Shown here piece after piece: positions 32,980-42,007 of a stretch of DNA of 64,000 bases. Under the pieces are notes generated by a model. It was given only the letters and a program-made list of their open reading frames with translations, did not search any database and was not told the origin of the DNA. Both the position numbers and the translations under genes were made by a program. The stretch lies in assembly GCF_020622265.1 (NCBI RefSeq), contig NZ_JACNMQ010000001.1, forward strand, positions 1,054,001-1,118,000, read 5' to 3'. The stretch is from Halomonas sp. M20 (lineage in GTDB: Bacteria; Pseudomonadota; Gammaproteobacteria; Pseudomonadales; Halomonadaceae). Within the stretch, counting starts at the first letter, position 1; every line of letters begins with the position of its first letter.

Positions 32980-33348
32980 TTACTCGTCGTGTTGGCGAAT
33001 CACGAAATGCTTGACGGTGGTCTCGATGATTTCCCAGTAGCCGCGAAAGCCATTGGGAATCAGGAAGGCGTCGCCGGTACGAAATGTCTGGACCTTGCCA
33101 TCCTCGCCGATCAGCTTGCAGTGCCCGGAGAGGATGTAGCAGAACTCGTCGCGTTGGGTGAAGGCGTGCCATTTACCTGGCGTGCTGGTCCAGGTGCCGG
33201 CGATCATTGCGCCGTCGGGGCTTTCGAAACGCAGCTTCGTTTCGTGCTGAGGATCGCCCTCGACGACCCTATCGGGTAGATCCGCCAACCGGCGCTCCGA
33301 GGTTTTGAGCGGGGCATCGGCAAAGTTCACGACATCATGTTGCGACAT
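32980..33348 (-). CDS. Cupin-domain protein (EutQ/DUF861-like)
   Basis: A 122-residue single cupin. Motif 1-like GTWTSTPGKWHAFTQRDEFCYILSG-type sequence is seen as GTWTSTPGKWHAFTQRDEF with CYILSGHCKLIGEDG. Motif 2 is FRTGDAFLIPNGFRGYWEI. The DUF861/EutQ-like group includes (S)-ureidoglycine aminohydrolase-related and sensory or isomerase cupins; no specific reaction can be assigned. AGGAGCTTTTTTC precedes the ATG. It converges with the deaminase gene (4 bp between stops) and lies downstream of guaD on the same strand, with 232 bp between containing a large palindrome. A role in purine breakdown is contextual only. Confidence 0.75.
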   Translation of the reverse strand: MSQHDVVNFADAPLKTSERRLADLPDRVVEGDPQHETKLRFESPDGAMIAGTWTSTPGKWHAFTQRDEFCYILSGHCKLIGEDGKVQTFRTGDAFLIPNGFRGYWEIIETTVKHFVIRQHDE

Positions 33349-33434
33349 GAAAAAGCTCCTGATAAGGCGTTATATGAATAAGAGTACTTTTTAAAACTCG
33401 ATAAACAAGGGGGCGTTTCCAGCGGCAAGACGTT

Positions 33435-33497
33435 GCGAGGGCGCTGTAAACCCGTCCCTGGGCGCTACTTTTGCCATCCATGGCAAAAGACCCTCGC
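33435..33497. promoter_or_regulatory. Nested inverted repeats between guaD and the cupin gene
   Basis: A perfect 22-bp palindrome, CTTTTGCCAT-CC-ATGGCAAAAG (33468-33489), lies inside a second pair of arms, GCGAGGG (33435-33441) and CCCTCGC (33491-33497). Position is upstream of the cupin gene and downstream of guaD. It could be an operator or a stem-loop; there is no T run, so an ordinary terminator is unlikely. Confidence 0.6.
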
Positions 33498-33580
33498 TTT
33501 GCCTTGCCACCGGTGCCCGCTATTGCAAAAAGATTTAAAATAAATCCTAAGTGACAATAGTAGGCAATCCAATGAGCTGA

Positions 33581-34900
33581 TCAAAGGCTTGCATCGCGCC
33601 GGTGCTGGCGCTTGCCTCCCGCCCAGGTTTCAAAAATCGTGCGATCGTCTCCCAGCATCATCAATGCAAACAGCAGTTCACCCAGGGTTTTCGTGCGGGC
33701 GGTGCGTCGCGCCAGTAGCGGCGTTGCCTCAGGGTCGAGCACCACGATATCCGCCTCGGCGCCTTCCCGCAGGCATCCGATATGGGCGTCCAGATGCAGT
33801 GCTCGCGCATTGCCCAGGGTCAAATGATAGAAGCCTTGCCAGGCGGTCAATGGCTGACCGAGCAGTTGTCCGACCTGATAGGCAGCCTTGAGAGTACCTA
33901 GGCCACACAGGTCGGTGCCGCCACCGATATCGCTGGCCAGGGAAAACGTGAGTCCCGCGTTGTTACAGGCAAGCCGATCGAACAAACCGCTGCCTAGAAA
34001 CAGGTTCGAGGTAGGGCAGAAGGCGGCATTGGCCCCGGCCTCCGCCAGGCGAGTACGGGCCTCCGGCGTCAGATGAATGCTGTGAGCAAAGGTGCTGCGG
34101 GGACCGACCAGCCCAAAGCGTTCATAGACATTCAGGTAGTCGTGAGCTTCGGGAAACAGTTCCGCGACCCACTCTATCTCGCCACGATTCTCGGACAGAT
34201 GGGTCTGTAGATGCAGATCCGGCGCGCTGCGCAGCAGGCTTCCCGCTGCATCCAGTTGTTGCCGGGTGGAAGTCGGGGCGAAACGCGGCGTCAGGCTGTA
34301 GCCGAGTCGATCCTTGCCATGCCAGTCGGCGATCAGCGCTTCGCTGTCGCGGATGCCACCCAGGGCGGTGTCCGTCAACGCCTCCGGGGCGTTACGGTCC
34401 ATCAATACCTTGCCCGCCAGCATGCGCAGCCCGCGTCGATGAGCGGCGACAAAGAACGATTCCACCGAGACCGGGTGCGAGGTGCAAAATACCTGAGCGG
34501 TGGTGGTGCCGACCCGCATCAGTTCGTCCAGGAATATCTCGGCAACTTGCTCTGCGTGTTCGCGTTCGGCGAAGCGGCACTCCTCGGGGAAGGTGTAGTC
34601 GTTCAGCCAGTCGAGCAGTTGGCGCCCGTAGGAAGCCATGATGTCGAGCTGAACATAGTGCACATGACTGTCGATGAAGCCCGGCATCATCAGCTTGCCG
34701 GTGTAGTCGACCGTTTCGATGCCTGAGGGAAGGTTCGGTGCCATCTGGGTGTAATCGCCGATGGCGCGGATATGGCCGTGATCGAGCCAAATAGCGCCAT
34801 CCTCCAGATACAGTAGGCTGCCGGGTGCCGGTTGATCCTGATCGCCAGGATCCTCGAGAAAGCTGAGCAGCGGGCCACGCAGCACACGAGGGTCAGTCAT
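33581..34900 (-). CDS. guaD: Guanine deaminase
   Basis: A 439-residue zinc amidohydrolase converting guanine to xanthine. Landmarks: MMPGFIDSHVHYVQLDIMAS (metal-binding H-x-H), LLDWLNDYTFPEECRF (guanine-deaminase signature region), HLSENRGEIEWV, FAHSIHLTPE, AAFCPTSNLFLGSGLFD and SLASDIGGGTDLCGLGTLKAAYQVGQ. ATG34900 forms TGATG with the xdhC stop; an in-frame TTG lies just before. Located at the end of the xdhABC operon, supplying xanthine to the dehydrogenase. Confidence 0.94.
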   Translation of the reverse strand: MTDPRVLRGPLLSFLEDPGDQDQPAPGSLLYLEDGAIWLDHGHIRAIGDYTQMAPNLPSGIETVDYTGKLMMPGFIDSHVHYVQLDIMASYGRQLLDWLNDYTFPEECRFAEREHAEQVAEIFLDELMRVGTTTAQVFCTSHPVSVESFFVAAHRRGLRMLAGKVLMDRNAPEALTDTALGGIRDSEALIADWHGKDRLGYSLTPRFAPTSTRQQLDAAGSLLRSAPDLHLQTHLSENRGEIEWVAELFPEAHDYLNVYERFGLVGPRSTFAHSIHLTPEARTRLAEAGANAAFCPTSNLFLGSGLFDRLACNNAGLTFSLASDIGGGTDLCGLGTLKAAYQVGQLLGQPLTAWQGFYHLTLGNARALHLDAHIGCLREGAEADIVVLDPEATPLLARRTARTKTLGELLFALMMLGDDRTIFETWAGGKRQHRRDASL

Positions 34901-35805
34901 CAATCTTCTCCTGCCGGGGTATTCATTCGGTGATCGTGGGTAAATACCTGACGCAGCGCCTGCGGCTCGATCCCGCGTTGATCGGGCCGTTCGATACCGG
35001 GTTTGAAGGTCAGTAGTTCGGCACAGACCGCCAGGGCGATTTCGTAAGGCCGCTTACCCTTGGCCCCGGCGATGCCGATGGGGCAGCGTACCCGGTCCAG
35101 TACGTCCTGTGTATGGCCGGCTTCCCGCAGCGGGCGCTGGAAGCTGGCCCACTTGCTGACCGAGCCGATCAAGCCGATGGTGGCGCAGTCGCCACGCTGG
35201 AGCAGGGCATCGATCAGTTCGCGATCCTCGGCGTGATCGTGAGTCATGATCAGTGCATGAGTGTTCGCCGGTAAACTCCTCACGGCTGATTCCGAATCCT
35301 GGTTGAAACGACACTGCAGCCGTGCCTGATTCTGAGCCCAGTCGGGAAAGGCGTCTTCACGGCTGTCGAACCAGAGCACGCGCCAGGGCAACGGTGCCAT
35401 GAGCTTCGTCAATTCCTGTCCTACGTGGCCGGCGCCGAACAGGGCGATATTCATCTCGGCACTGGAAAAGAGTTCGATCAGTACATGCACGTAGCCGCCG
35501 CAGCACTGACCCGAGCGAGCGCCCAGGGCGAAGGCCTCCAGGCGCGGCCCGCTCTCTTCATGGTTCAACGCCTGGCGCGCAGCCTCGATCACCTGATATT
35601 CGAAAGTGCCGCCGCCGAGGGTGTCGTAGATGCCCTCCGGGGTGATCACCATCTTTGTGCCGGGCTCTCGAGGTACGGAACCTGCCGTGCCGACCACGCT
35701 GGCCAGGGCATGAGGCAGGGCCGCTTCCTGAAGACGATGCAGCGCCTCATGCCAGGTTGCTTCAGTCGAAAGCTCGCGAGAGAGAGGCTCGCTAGACCGA
35801 TTCAT
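34900..35805 (-). CDS. xdhC: XdhC, molybdenum-cofactor insertion chaperone for xanthine dehydrogenase
   Basis: A 301-residue protein. The N-terminal XdhC/CoxI domain has LASVVGTAGSVPREPGTKM and LGGGTFEYQVIEAARQAL, with GARSGQCCGGYVHVLIE; the Cys pair is the Moco ligand region. The C-terminal Rossmann domain has NIALFGAGHVGQELTKL and CPIGIAGAKGKRPYEIALAV. It binds Moco and promotes its sulfuration and insertion into XdhB. GTGGAGGCAAGCG precedes the ATG; it overlaps xdhB by 14 bases. Confidence 0.93.
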   Translation of the reverse strand: MNRSSEPLSRELSTEATWHEALHRLQEAALPHALASVVGTAGSVPREPGTKMVITPEGIYDTLGGGTFEYQVIEAARQALNHEESGPRLEAFALGARSGQCCGGYVHVLIELFSSAEMNIALFGAGHVGQELTKLMAPLPWRVLWFDSREDAFPDWAQNQARLQCRFNQDSESAVRSLPANTHALIMTHDHAEDRELIDALLQRGDCATIGLIGSVSKWASFQRPLREAGHTQDVLDRVRCPIGIAGAKGKRPYEIALAVCAELLTFKPGIERPDQRGIEPQALRQVFTHDHRMNTPAGED

Positions 35806-38260
35806 CGCTTGCCTCCACTGCAGACGTCTCGGATGGGGCGGGGTTGCGCAGCGCTTCCGTCGCCATCAACACCCGCTCCGGCGTGGCCGGCGTGTCCAGG
35901 CGTGGGCAATAGCGGTAATCGACCAGGCTGGCCAGGGCATCGCGCAGCGCCGACCATACCGAGATGCCCAGCATGAGCGGCGGTTCACCCACCGCCTTGG
36001 AGCGATAGATGCTAGCTTGCGAATTCGGATGGCCCTGCAGCAGTTCGACGTTGAATACCGGCGGCAGATCACCGAAGGCGGGGATCTTGTAGGTCGAAGG
36101 GCCATCGCTGATGAGTCGGCCCTTGTCGTTCCACTTGAGTTCCTCGCTGGTCAGCCAGCCCATGCCCTGAATGAAGCCGCCTTCGACCTGGCCCATGTCG
36201 ATGGCCGGATTCAGGGAGTCGCCCACGTCGTGCAGGATGTCCACCCGGGTGATCCGGTACTCCCCGGAGAGGGTATCCACCTCCACCTCGGATACCGCGG
36301 CGCCATGAGCGAAATAATAGAAGGGGCGACCCGAGCCGGTGGCGCGGTCGTAATGGATCAGCGGGGTGGCGTAGAAGCCCTTGGCGGAGAGCGAAATACG
36401 CTCCAGATAGGCGGCTTGAACCAGCTCGCCCCAGGCAATACGGCGCTCGCCCTCGCCGTGGCCGGCGATCAGCTCGCCGTTTTCCAGGCGCATGTCTTCC
36501 CGGTCGAGTTCATAGTGGTTCGCGGCGAAGTCGAATAGCCGCTCCCGCAGCTTGCTTGCCGCATCCCGAGCCGCCATGCCGTTGAGATCCGCGCCACTCG
36601 AAGCAGCCGTCGGGGAGGTGTTGGGCACCTTGTCCGTGCGGGTGGCGCTGATGCGCACCTGTTCGAGATCGAGCCCCAGCTCCCGGGCCGCTACCTGACA
36701 GATCTTGGTATGCAAGCCCTGGCCCATTTCGGTGCCGCCATGATTGATCATCACGCTGCCATCGGTATAGACGTGCAGCAGGGCGCCGGCCTGGTTGAGA
36801 TGCTTGGCGGTGAAGGAGATACCGAACTTCACCGGCGTCAGGGAAAGCCCCTTCTTGATGATCGGGCTCTTGGCATTGTACTCGCTGATGGCGCGGCGGC
36901 GCTGCCAATAGTCGCTGCTCCTTTCCACACGCTCGACGATCTCCGCGATCAGTCCATGCTGATTCACGGTCTGGCCGTAGTGGGTGACGTCCCGACCTGC
37001 ACGATAGAGATTGCGCTTGCGCACCGTCAGCGGATCTTCCCCGACCTGGCGGGCGATATCGTCCATGGCCGCCTCGATGATCATCATGCCCTGGGGGCCC
37101 CCGAAGCCGCGAAAGGCGGTGTTCGAGGCGGTATGCGTACGGGCGCGAATGCCGGTCACCCGGGCATCACCCAGAGAGTAGGCGTTGTCCGCATGGAACA
37201 TGGCGCGGTCGACGATGGCCTCGGAGAGATCCGGTGAGTAGCCGCAGTCGCCGATGACGATAATATCGCCGCCCTGGATTACGCCTTGGTCATCGAATCC
37301 CAAGCGATAGCGATTATGAAAAGGATGACGCTTGCCGGTGGCGCGAGTGTCTTCGGCCCGGGGCAAACGCAATCGCGCCGCGCGACCGGTACGCCTTGCA
37401 ATCAGGGCCGCAATGCAGGCCCAGGGCGAGGCCTGGGTCTCCTTGCCGCCGAAGCCGCCGCCCATGCGCCGGGTTTCCACGACCACCGCATGGAAGGGCA
37501 CGTCAAGCACCTCGGCGACCAGTTTCTGGGTCTCGCTGGGATGCTGGTTGGAGGTGTAGACCACCACGCCCTCGTCTTCGCTCGGGGTGACCAGGCAGGC
37601 CTGACCTTCGAGATAGAAGTGCTCCTGACCGCCGACGAACTGCTCGGCTTCGAGTACATGAGGTGCATCTTCCAACGCCTGCTGCCAATCCCCGCGCTGC
37701 TGCACATGGGTAGGGCGCACGACGTCGTTTGCTTCGGCGGCAGCCACCGCATCGAGACTCGCCGAATGTTCATCGATCTCGATCACCGCTTCCTTCACTG
37801 CCAGGCGCGCGGCCTTGTAACTGGTAGCAGCGACGGCGAACAGGGTCTGGCCGACGTAACTGATCTCGTCATCCACGAATAATGGATCGCCGGGAAACAC
37901 CGGGCCGACGTCCGTATGACCGGGCACATCCACGACGGTGATCACGTCCACCACTCCCGGGGCGCGCTTGACCTTTTCCAGATCCAGCCGGGTCAGTCGT
38001 CCATGAGCCACCGGTGACAGGCCGAGCGCGATATGCAGGGCATCGGCGGGGGCCGGCATATCGTCGATATAGGCGGCGCGGCCAGTCACGTGCTTGATGG
38101 CGCTTTCGTGGGCATAGGCATGAGTACGGGCATGCCGGCTGCTGTGCTCGTGAGCGGCATCCATCGTATCCCGAGCCAGAGGACCGTCGCCCTTGTTGTG
38201 GTTTTTCTGTTCGCGACGCGCCTTGGCGGAGTCCAATGAAACATCAGTGAGCGTACGCAT
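35792..38260 (-). CDS. xdhB: Xanthine dehydrogenase, molybdopterin-binding large subunit
   Basis: An 822-residue subunit hydroxylating hypoxanthine and xanthine at the Mo centre. Seen: AYIDDMPAPADALHIALGLS at the N-terminus, GQEHFYLEGQACLV, RRMGGGFGGKETQASPWACI, ARTHTASNTAFRGFGGPQGM (substrate-pocket region), INHGGTEMGQGLHTKICQVA and the C-terminal AVGEPPLMLGISVWSALRDA (with the catalytic Glu in GEPP). ATG38260 with GGAGGTGTGTCTCG is chosen; the longer frame from 38296 would start inside xdhA. It overlaps the end of xdhA by 17 bases. Two-subunit XdhAB layout is the common proteobacterial form. Confidence 0.95.
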   Translation of the reverse strand: MRTLTDVSLDSAKARREQKNHNKGDGPLARDTMDAAHEHSSRHARTHAYAHESAIKHVTGRAAYIDDMPAPADALHIALGLSPVAHGRLTRLDLEKVKRAPGVVDVITVVDVPGHTDVGPVFPGDPLFVDDEISYVGQTLFAVAATSYKAARLAVKEAVIEIDEHSASLDAVAAAEANDVVRPTHVQQRGDWQQALEDAPHVLEAEQFVGGQEHFYLEGQACLVTPSEDEGVVVYTSNQHPSETQKLVAEVLDVPFHAVVVETRRMGGGFGGKETQASPWACIAALIARRTGRAARLRLPRAEDTRATGKRHPFHNRYRLGFDDQGVIQGGDIIVIGDCGYSPDLSEAIVDRAMFHADNAYSLGDARVTGIRARTHTASNTAFRGFGGPQGMMIIEAAMDDIARQVGEDPLTVRKRNLYRAGRDVTHYGQTVNQHGLIAEIVERVERSSDYWQRRRAISEYNAKSPIIKKGLSLTPVKFGISFTAKHLNQAGALLHVYTDGSVMINHGGTEMGQGLHTKICQVAARELGLDLEQVRISATRTDKVPNTSPTAASSGADLNGMAARDAASKLRERLFDFAANHYELDREDMRLENGELIAGHGEGERRIAWGELVQAAYLERISLSAKGFYATPLIHYDRATGSGRPFYYFAHGAAVSEVEVDTLSGEYRITRVDILHDVGDSLNPAIDMGQVEGGFIQGMGWLTSEELKWNDKGRLISDGPSTYKIPAFGDLPPVFNVELLQGHPNSQASIYRSKAVGEPPLMLGISVWSALRDALASLVDYRYCPRLDTPATPERVLMATEALRNPAPSETSAVEASDESV

Positions 38261-39731
38261 CGAGACACACCTCCGCGTTAGTGTTGAAGTCGGCATCCAA
38301 GGACAGCCGCAGGCGTTCGAGCAAATTGCTTGCAGCCACTAGACGATATTCACTGGAACCCCGAACATCGCTCAAGGGCTGGAACTCGTTGCGTAAGGCG
38401 GATCTCGCGGCGCCGAAAGCCGCTTCCGTAGGCGCTTGGCCTTCCAGGGCAGCCTCGGCACCGGGGGCCCGTCTGGGAATGGCGGCCATTCCTCCGAAGG
38501 CGAGGTGGACATCGCGCATTACGCCATTTTCCATACGCCAGGCGAACGCGCCGAGTACTACGGAGATGTCGTCTTCCCGGCGCTTGGAGAGCTTCCACAC
38601 CTTGAGGTGCTGATCGGTCTCGGGACGTGGCAAGAAGATCGCGCGAATGAATTCTCCTTCCTCTGCGTTCAAGGCCGTCTTGCGATAGTCGAGAAAGAAG
38701 TCGGCAACAGGCATTTCGCGCGCGCCGTTCGGCCCATCCAGCATCAACCTGGCATCGAGCGCCAGCAGCACCGGCGGGCAGTCGCCGATGGGGGAGGCGT
38801 TGGCAATGTTACCCCCCAGGGTTGCGCGATTACGAATCTGGCTGGAAGCGAAGCGGTGCATGAGATGCCCAAAGGCCGCGAAATGCTCCGCTAACAAGGG
38901 CTCGAGTCGGCTGTAGGTGACCGCCGCACCGACCCACCAGCCTTCGGGTGTCTCATCGATGATGTTGAGTTCGACGACCCGGCGGAGATCGATGAGGTCA
39001 TCCAGGGGCTTGAGCTGCTGGGTAACTTCCAGCCACAGGTCCGTGGCACCCGCTACGAGCCGCGCCTCTGGACGCTGACGACGCAGCTCTCGAAGGGTCG
39101 CGATATCTTTGGGTGAATCGAAACGACCAGGCGACTCGTTTATCCGGGAGCTGGTGCCTTTTTTCGTCGCATCGCTATAAAGCGACTGGACATTACTCGC
39201 CAGATCTGGATCGTCGGCCCAGATTGGGTGGGTATCCGGATGGTCCTGCATGGTCAGGGCGGCATCGCGAATCGGGCGATAACCGGTGCAGCGACATAGA
39301 TTGCCACCCAGCGCTGCTTCCAGGCGTTGTTGGGTCAGCGGCGCGGGTTGTGTTTGCTGGGAGTGGTGCAGGGTGAACAGCGACATGACGATGCCAGGCG
39401 TGCAGAAACCGCACTGGCTGGCGTGGCAATCGACCATGGCGGCCTGGGCCGGGTGCAGTGCATCGCCTCGGGCCAGACCTTCAACGGTCACAAGGTGGCA
39501 GTCTTTGATTTGATGCGCCGGTATGATGCAGGCGTTGGCGTTGTGATAGGAAAGGCCGCCCTGATCGTTGGGCTGGCCAATGCTGACGGTGCAGGCGCCA
39601 CAATCACCCGAGGCGCAGCCCTCCTTGGTGCCATTCTTGCCCAACTGAAGGCGCAAGAGTTCCAGTACGCTGGTATCGGGGGGAATATCGGCGCATTGCT
39701 GGCGCTGACCATTCAAATAGAAGTCGATCAT
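38244..39731 (-). CDS. xdhA: Xanthine dehydrogenase, Fe-S/FAD small subunit
   Basis: A 495-residue electron-transfer subunit. The plant-type 2Fe-2S domain has GCASGDCGACTVSIG, the second helical 2Fe-2S domain SQCGFCTPGIVMSLF and GNLCRCTGYRPI. The FAD domain follows (LVAGATDLWLEVTQQLKPL; ATLGGNIANASPIGD) and the CO-dehydrogenase flavoprotein C-terminal domain ends the chain. The start MIDFYLNGQ at 39731 fits the family; an upstream ATG at 39782 would add 17 unconserved residues. First gene of xdhA-xdhB-xdhC-guaD, divergent from a TetR regulator, with a RutR-like operator about 70 bp upstream of this start. Confidence 0.94.
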   Translation of the reverse strand: MIDFYLNGQRQQCADIPPDTSVLELLRLQLGKNGTKEGCASGDCGACTVSIGQPNDQGGLSYHNANACIIPAHQIKDCHLVTVEGLARGDALHPAQAAMVDCHASQCGFCTPGIVMSLFTLHHSQQTQPAPLTQQRLEAALGGNLCRCTGYRPIRDAALTMQDHPDTHPIWADDPDLASNVQSLYSDATKKGTSSRINESPGRFDSPKDIATLRELRRQRPEARLVAGATDLWLEVTQQLKPLDDLIDLRRVVELNIIDETPEGWWVGAAVTYSRLEPLLAEHFAAFGHLMHRFASSQIRNRATLGGNIANASPIGDCPPVLLALDARLMLDGPNGAREMPVADFFLDYRKTALNAEEGEFIRAIFLPRPETDQHLKVWKLSKRREDDISVVLGAFAWRMENGVMRDVHLAFGGMAAIPRRAPGAEAALEGQAPTEAAFGAARSALRNEFQPLSDVRGSSEYRLVAASNLLERLRLSLDADFNTNAEVCLDAYAH

Positions 39732-39796
39732 CAGGAGAACGCTCGTTGTTTTTGAAAAGGGAGTCGCTGTTATCGATTCCATGATTTAGGATAACC

Positions 39797-39810
39797 TGAC
39801 CAAATGGTCA
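39797..39810. promoter_or_regulatory. RutR-type operator between xdhA and the TetR regulator
   Basis: The 14-bp perfect palindrome TGACCAAATGGTCA matches the E. coli RutR consensus TTGACCANNTGGTCAA at every specified inner position. It sits between the divergent xdhA and tetR genes, where it could control both. Confidence 0.8.
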
Positions 39811-39863
39811 AGATGTGTTTAGCGTGGCGCAAAGCCCGAACAAGTGCAAGACCGACAAGAGTA

Positions 39864-40550
39864 ATGACGATGACGATTCTGACCCCGACGGAGGCGACCC
39901 AAACGAGGCAGCGTAACGAGCAGAGGATTTTCGAAGCGGCGGAGTGCATTTTTGCCAGCCACGGCTACCGTGGCGCCAGCGTTCAAGCCATTGCCGAGGA
40001 GGCAGGGCTACCCAAGTCCAACGTGCTGTATTACGTGGGCAGCAAGCGTCGGCTTTATGTCGCCTTGCTGGAACGCATGATGGCGCGCTGGAACGCCATG
40101 CTCGACGATATAAGCGTGGAAGATGATCCAGCTGAAGTTCTGGAAGCCTTCATTCACAGCAAGATGGAGCTCACCCGCACCCATCCACAAGGCTCACGGC
40201 TGTTTGCCGCAGAGATACTCCAAGGCGCGCCTTTTCTTCAGGACTATTTGCGCGGCGAGCTACGAGAATGGGTCCAGGTCAGGGCCGAGGTGTTCAGGCA
40301 ATGGGCCGATCAGGGCTTGATGGACCCGGTTGATCCGGTATGGCTAATCTTTCTTATCTGGTCGTCGACTCAGCACTACGCGGACTTCGAAGCGCAGATA
40401 TTGGGAATAACCGATAGAGAGGCGCTAAATGAAGCGGATTATGGTCGCATCACGGCATTCTTGTGCCGCGTCATTCTTCAGGGCTGCGGGGTTACCCGCC
40501 GCCCTGAAGCTGCCTTGATCGAGCGAGAGGGGGTTAAAGCTTCCAGGTAA
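39864..40550 (+). CDS. TetR-family regulator, RutR-like
   Basis: A 228-residue TetR regulator. HTH region: IFEAAECIFASHGYRGASVQ then AIAEEAGLPKSNVLYYVGSKRRLY (residues ~20-62). The LPKSNVLYYVGSK recognition helix is typical of RutR/YcdC-type proteins. The C-terminal domain holds RTHPQGSRLFAAEILQGAP and VWLIFLIWSSTQHYADFEAQI, the latter also characteristic of the RutR C-terminal family. E. coli RutR binds uracil and thymine and controls pyrimidine and purine catabolism genes. Here the RutR-like palindrome at 39797-39810 and the divergent xdh operon point to control of purine oxidation. The start could be ATG39864 or the upstream ATG39804, which would leave the palindrome overlapping the coding start. 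Confidence 0.85.
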   Translation: MTMTILTPTEATQTRQRNEQRIFEAAECIFASHGYRGASVQAIAEEAGLPKSNVLYYVGSKRRLYVALLERMMARWNAMLDDISVEDDPAEVLEAFIHSKMELTRTHPQGSRLFAAEILQGAPFLQDYLRGELREWVQVRAEVFRQWADQGLMDPVDPVWLIFLIWSSTQHYADFEAQILGITDREALNEADYGRITAFLCRVILQGCGVTRRPEAALIEREGVKASR

Positions 40551-40932
40551 CGATCAGCTGCGGATTATCCTCGTCCGCCCCCTTGATGCCGAACTTGTTG
40601 CGCCAGACCTGATATTCCACGCCTGCATAGAGACGATCCTCGGCGCCCCAGAAATTGCCCACATCCAGCAACAGCTGGGGTGCGGCATTGATATTGTAAT
40701 CGGTTTCCCCTTCGGAGCCGGCGTAATCGAAATGGCCCTTGAAGAACCACTTTGTCTCGGCAATATCGAATTTCGATCCCCATACCAAGGTGGTTTGCCA
40801 GGTGTCACCGGGCTTGTCCAGATCATCTCGGGCATAGACGTTGAACTGGAAGTAGTCCATGAGGGGCACGGCGAGATCGAAGCCTACGCCGTACAGGCGG
40901 CAATACTGCCATTTGTCGAATACGCATGGTTT
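40534..40932 (-). pseudogene. 5'-truncated Tsx-like nucleoside channel porin
   Basis: The minus frame is open from 40932 with no suitable start, just after a TGA at 40933-40935. It encodes the C-terminal ~132 residues of an outer-membrane beta-barrel: YGVGFDLAVPLMDYFQFNVY, TWQTTLVWGSKFDIAETKWF and a C-terminal strand ending QLIVTWKL. This matches the end of Tsx/OmpK-family nucleoside-specific channels, normally about 250-290 residues, so the N-terminal half and signal peptide are missing. A GntR gene starts about 40 bp from the broken end. A porin for nucleosides would fit the purine locus, so this is probably a lost component. It is convergent with, and slightly overlaps, the end of tetR. 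Confidence 0.75.
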
Positions 40933-40974
40933 TCATCGATGACACATGCGATGGTGACTTGATGGCTACTGGAG

Positions 40975-41727
40975 ATGATAAAAAACGTGAACGAGGATTG
41001 GACAAAACACATAGTGGTAGAAGGGGCGGGCAAGCTGCGCAATGCTGATCAGCATATCGTCGACATGATTCGCCAGGCGGTTCTGACCCAGCGCCTGCCG
41101 CCGGGCACGCGTCTACCAGAGGTCTCGCTGGGGGAGATATTCGGCGTCAGCCGTTCAGTGGTCAGAAAGGCGCTGACACGTTTGGCCGCGGATCACATCA
41201 TCGTGCAGCACCCCAATCAGGTGGCGCGAATCGCGGCACCTGACATTGTTGAAACCCGAGAAATATTTGCCGCCCGACGGCTGGTGGAAGGCGAGATCGC
41301 ATCGCTGATGGCTGGCAAGTTGACACAGGCGCAGCGTCAGAAGCTGGCCGAGATCATCGATGAAGAACAGCTAGCTCATCGGCAAGGTAATGAAGCCAAG
41401 CGGGTAGAGTGTTCCCTGGCAGTACACCGCTATCTGGCGGATCAGTCGCCCAACCGTGTACTCGGCATCATGTTGACGGATTTGATTCTACGCACGTCTA
41501 TTGTCATTGCCCTCTACAAGCGAGCGGGGATGCAGGCTTGCTACCTGGATCACGATCATGCGAATTTACTGCTGTTGCTGGAACAGGGGCCTGCGGATGA
41601 AGCCTGTGAGCGGATGCGAGCGCACTTGAGTGCGCTGGAAGCGTTGCTTGACCTTAGAGCCCAGGAAGCGCATATCGATCTGGCTTCAATTCTTGGGGTG
41701 CCCAACAATGCAAGTACATCGATCTAA
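40975..41727 (+). CDS. GntR-family (FCD) transcriptional regulator
   Basis: A 250-residue FadR-subfamily regulator. The winged HTH is IVDMIRQAVLTQRLPPGTRL then PEVSLGEIFGVSRSVVRKAL (residues ~28-65). The FCD sensor domain follows, with EIFAARRLVEGEIASLMA, ECSLAVHRYLADQ and YLDHDHANLLLLLEQG (metal-ligand-like His/Asp). The ATG at 40975 is directly behind GGAG; GTG40987 may be the true start. It ends in a strong terminator 91 bp downstream. In similar purine loci such regulators respond to urate or allantoin intermediates, but no target is evident here. Its start abuts the broken porin gene. Confidence 0.87.
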   Translation: MIKNVNEDWTKHIVVEGAGKLRNADQHIVDMIRQAVLTQRLPPGTRLPEVSLGEIFGVSRSVVRKALTRLAADHIIVQHPNQVARIAAPDIVETREIFAARRLVEGEIASLMAGKLTQAQRQKLAEIIDEEQLAHRQGNEAKRVECSLAVHRYLADQSPNRVLGIMLTDLILRTSIVIALYKRAGMQACYLDHDHANLLLLLEQGPADEACERMRAHLSALEALLDLRAQEAHIDLASILGVPNNASTSI

Positions 41728-41817
41728 GAAAAACATTGTACAAGTATTGTATCGATTTGATTTATGCTCTACCTTGTAGGTGTTCGATGATTTTCCCGTT
41801 TGAACATCTCACTGTTT

Positions 41818-41854
41818 AACCGGTCTCACTCCCCCCGAGACCGGTTCTTTTTTT
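41818..41854 (+). terminator. Rho-independent terminator after gntR
   Basis: Perfect 10-bp stem AACCGGTCTC / GAGACCGGTT with a 9-base loop, followed by CTTTTTTTTT. Very strong. Confidence 0.93.
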
Positions 41855-42007
41855 TATACAACAAACAAGACACATAACATATGGTTGTGATGTTTTCGAA
41901 GAGCCCGTCATGGCAATGCCCAGCATCGACAACACACTATTGGTTTACGTTAGCGTCCAGGGCAAGATGCTTGACACAATCGCTTTATTTAGTTGAGGAC
42001 ATGTGAC

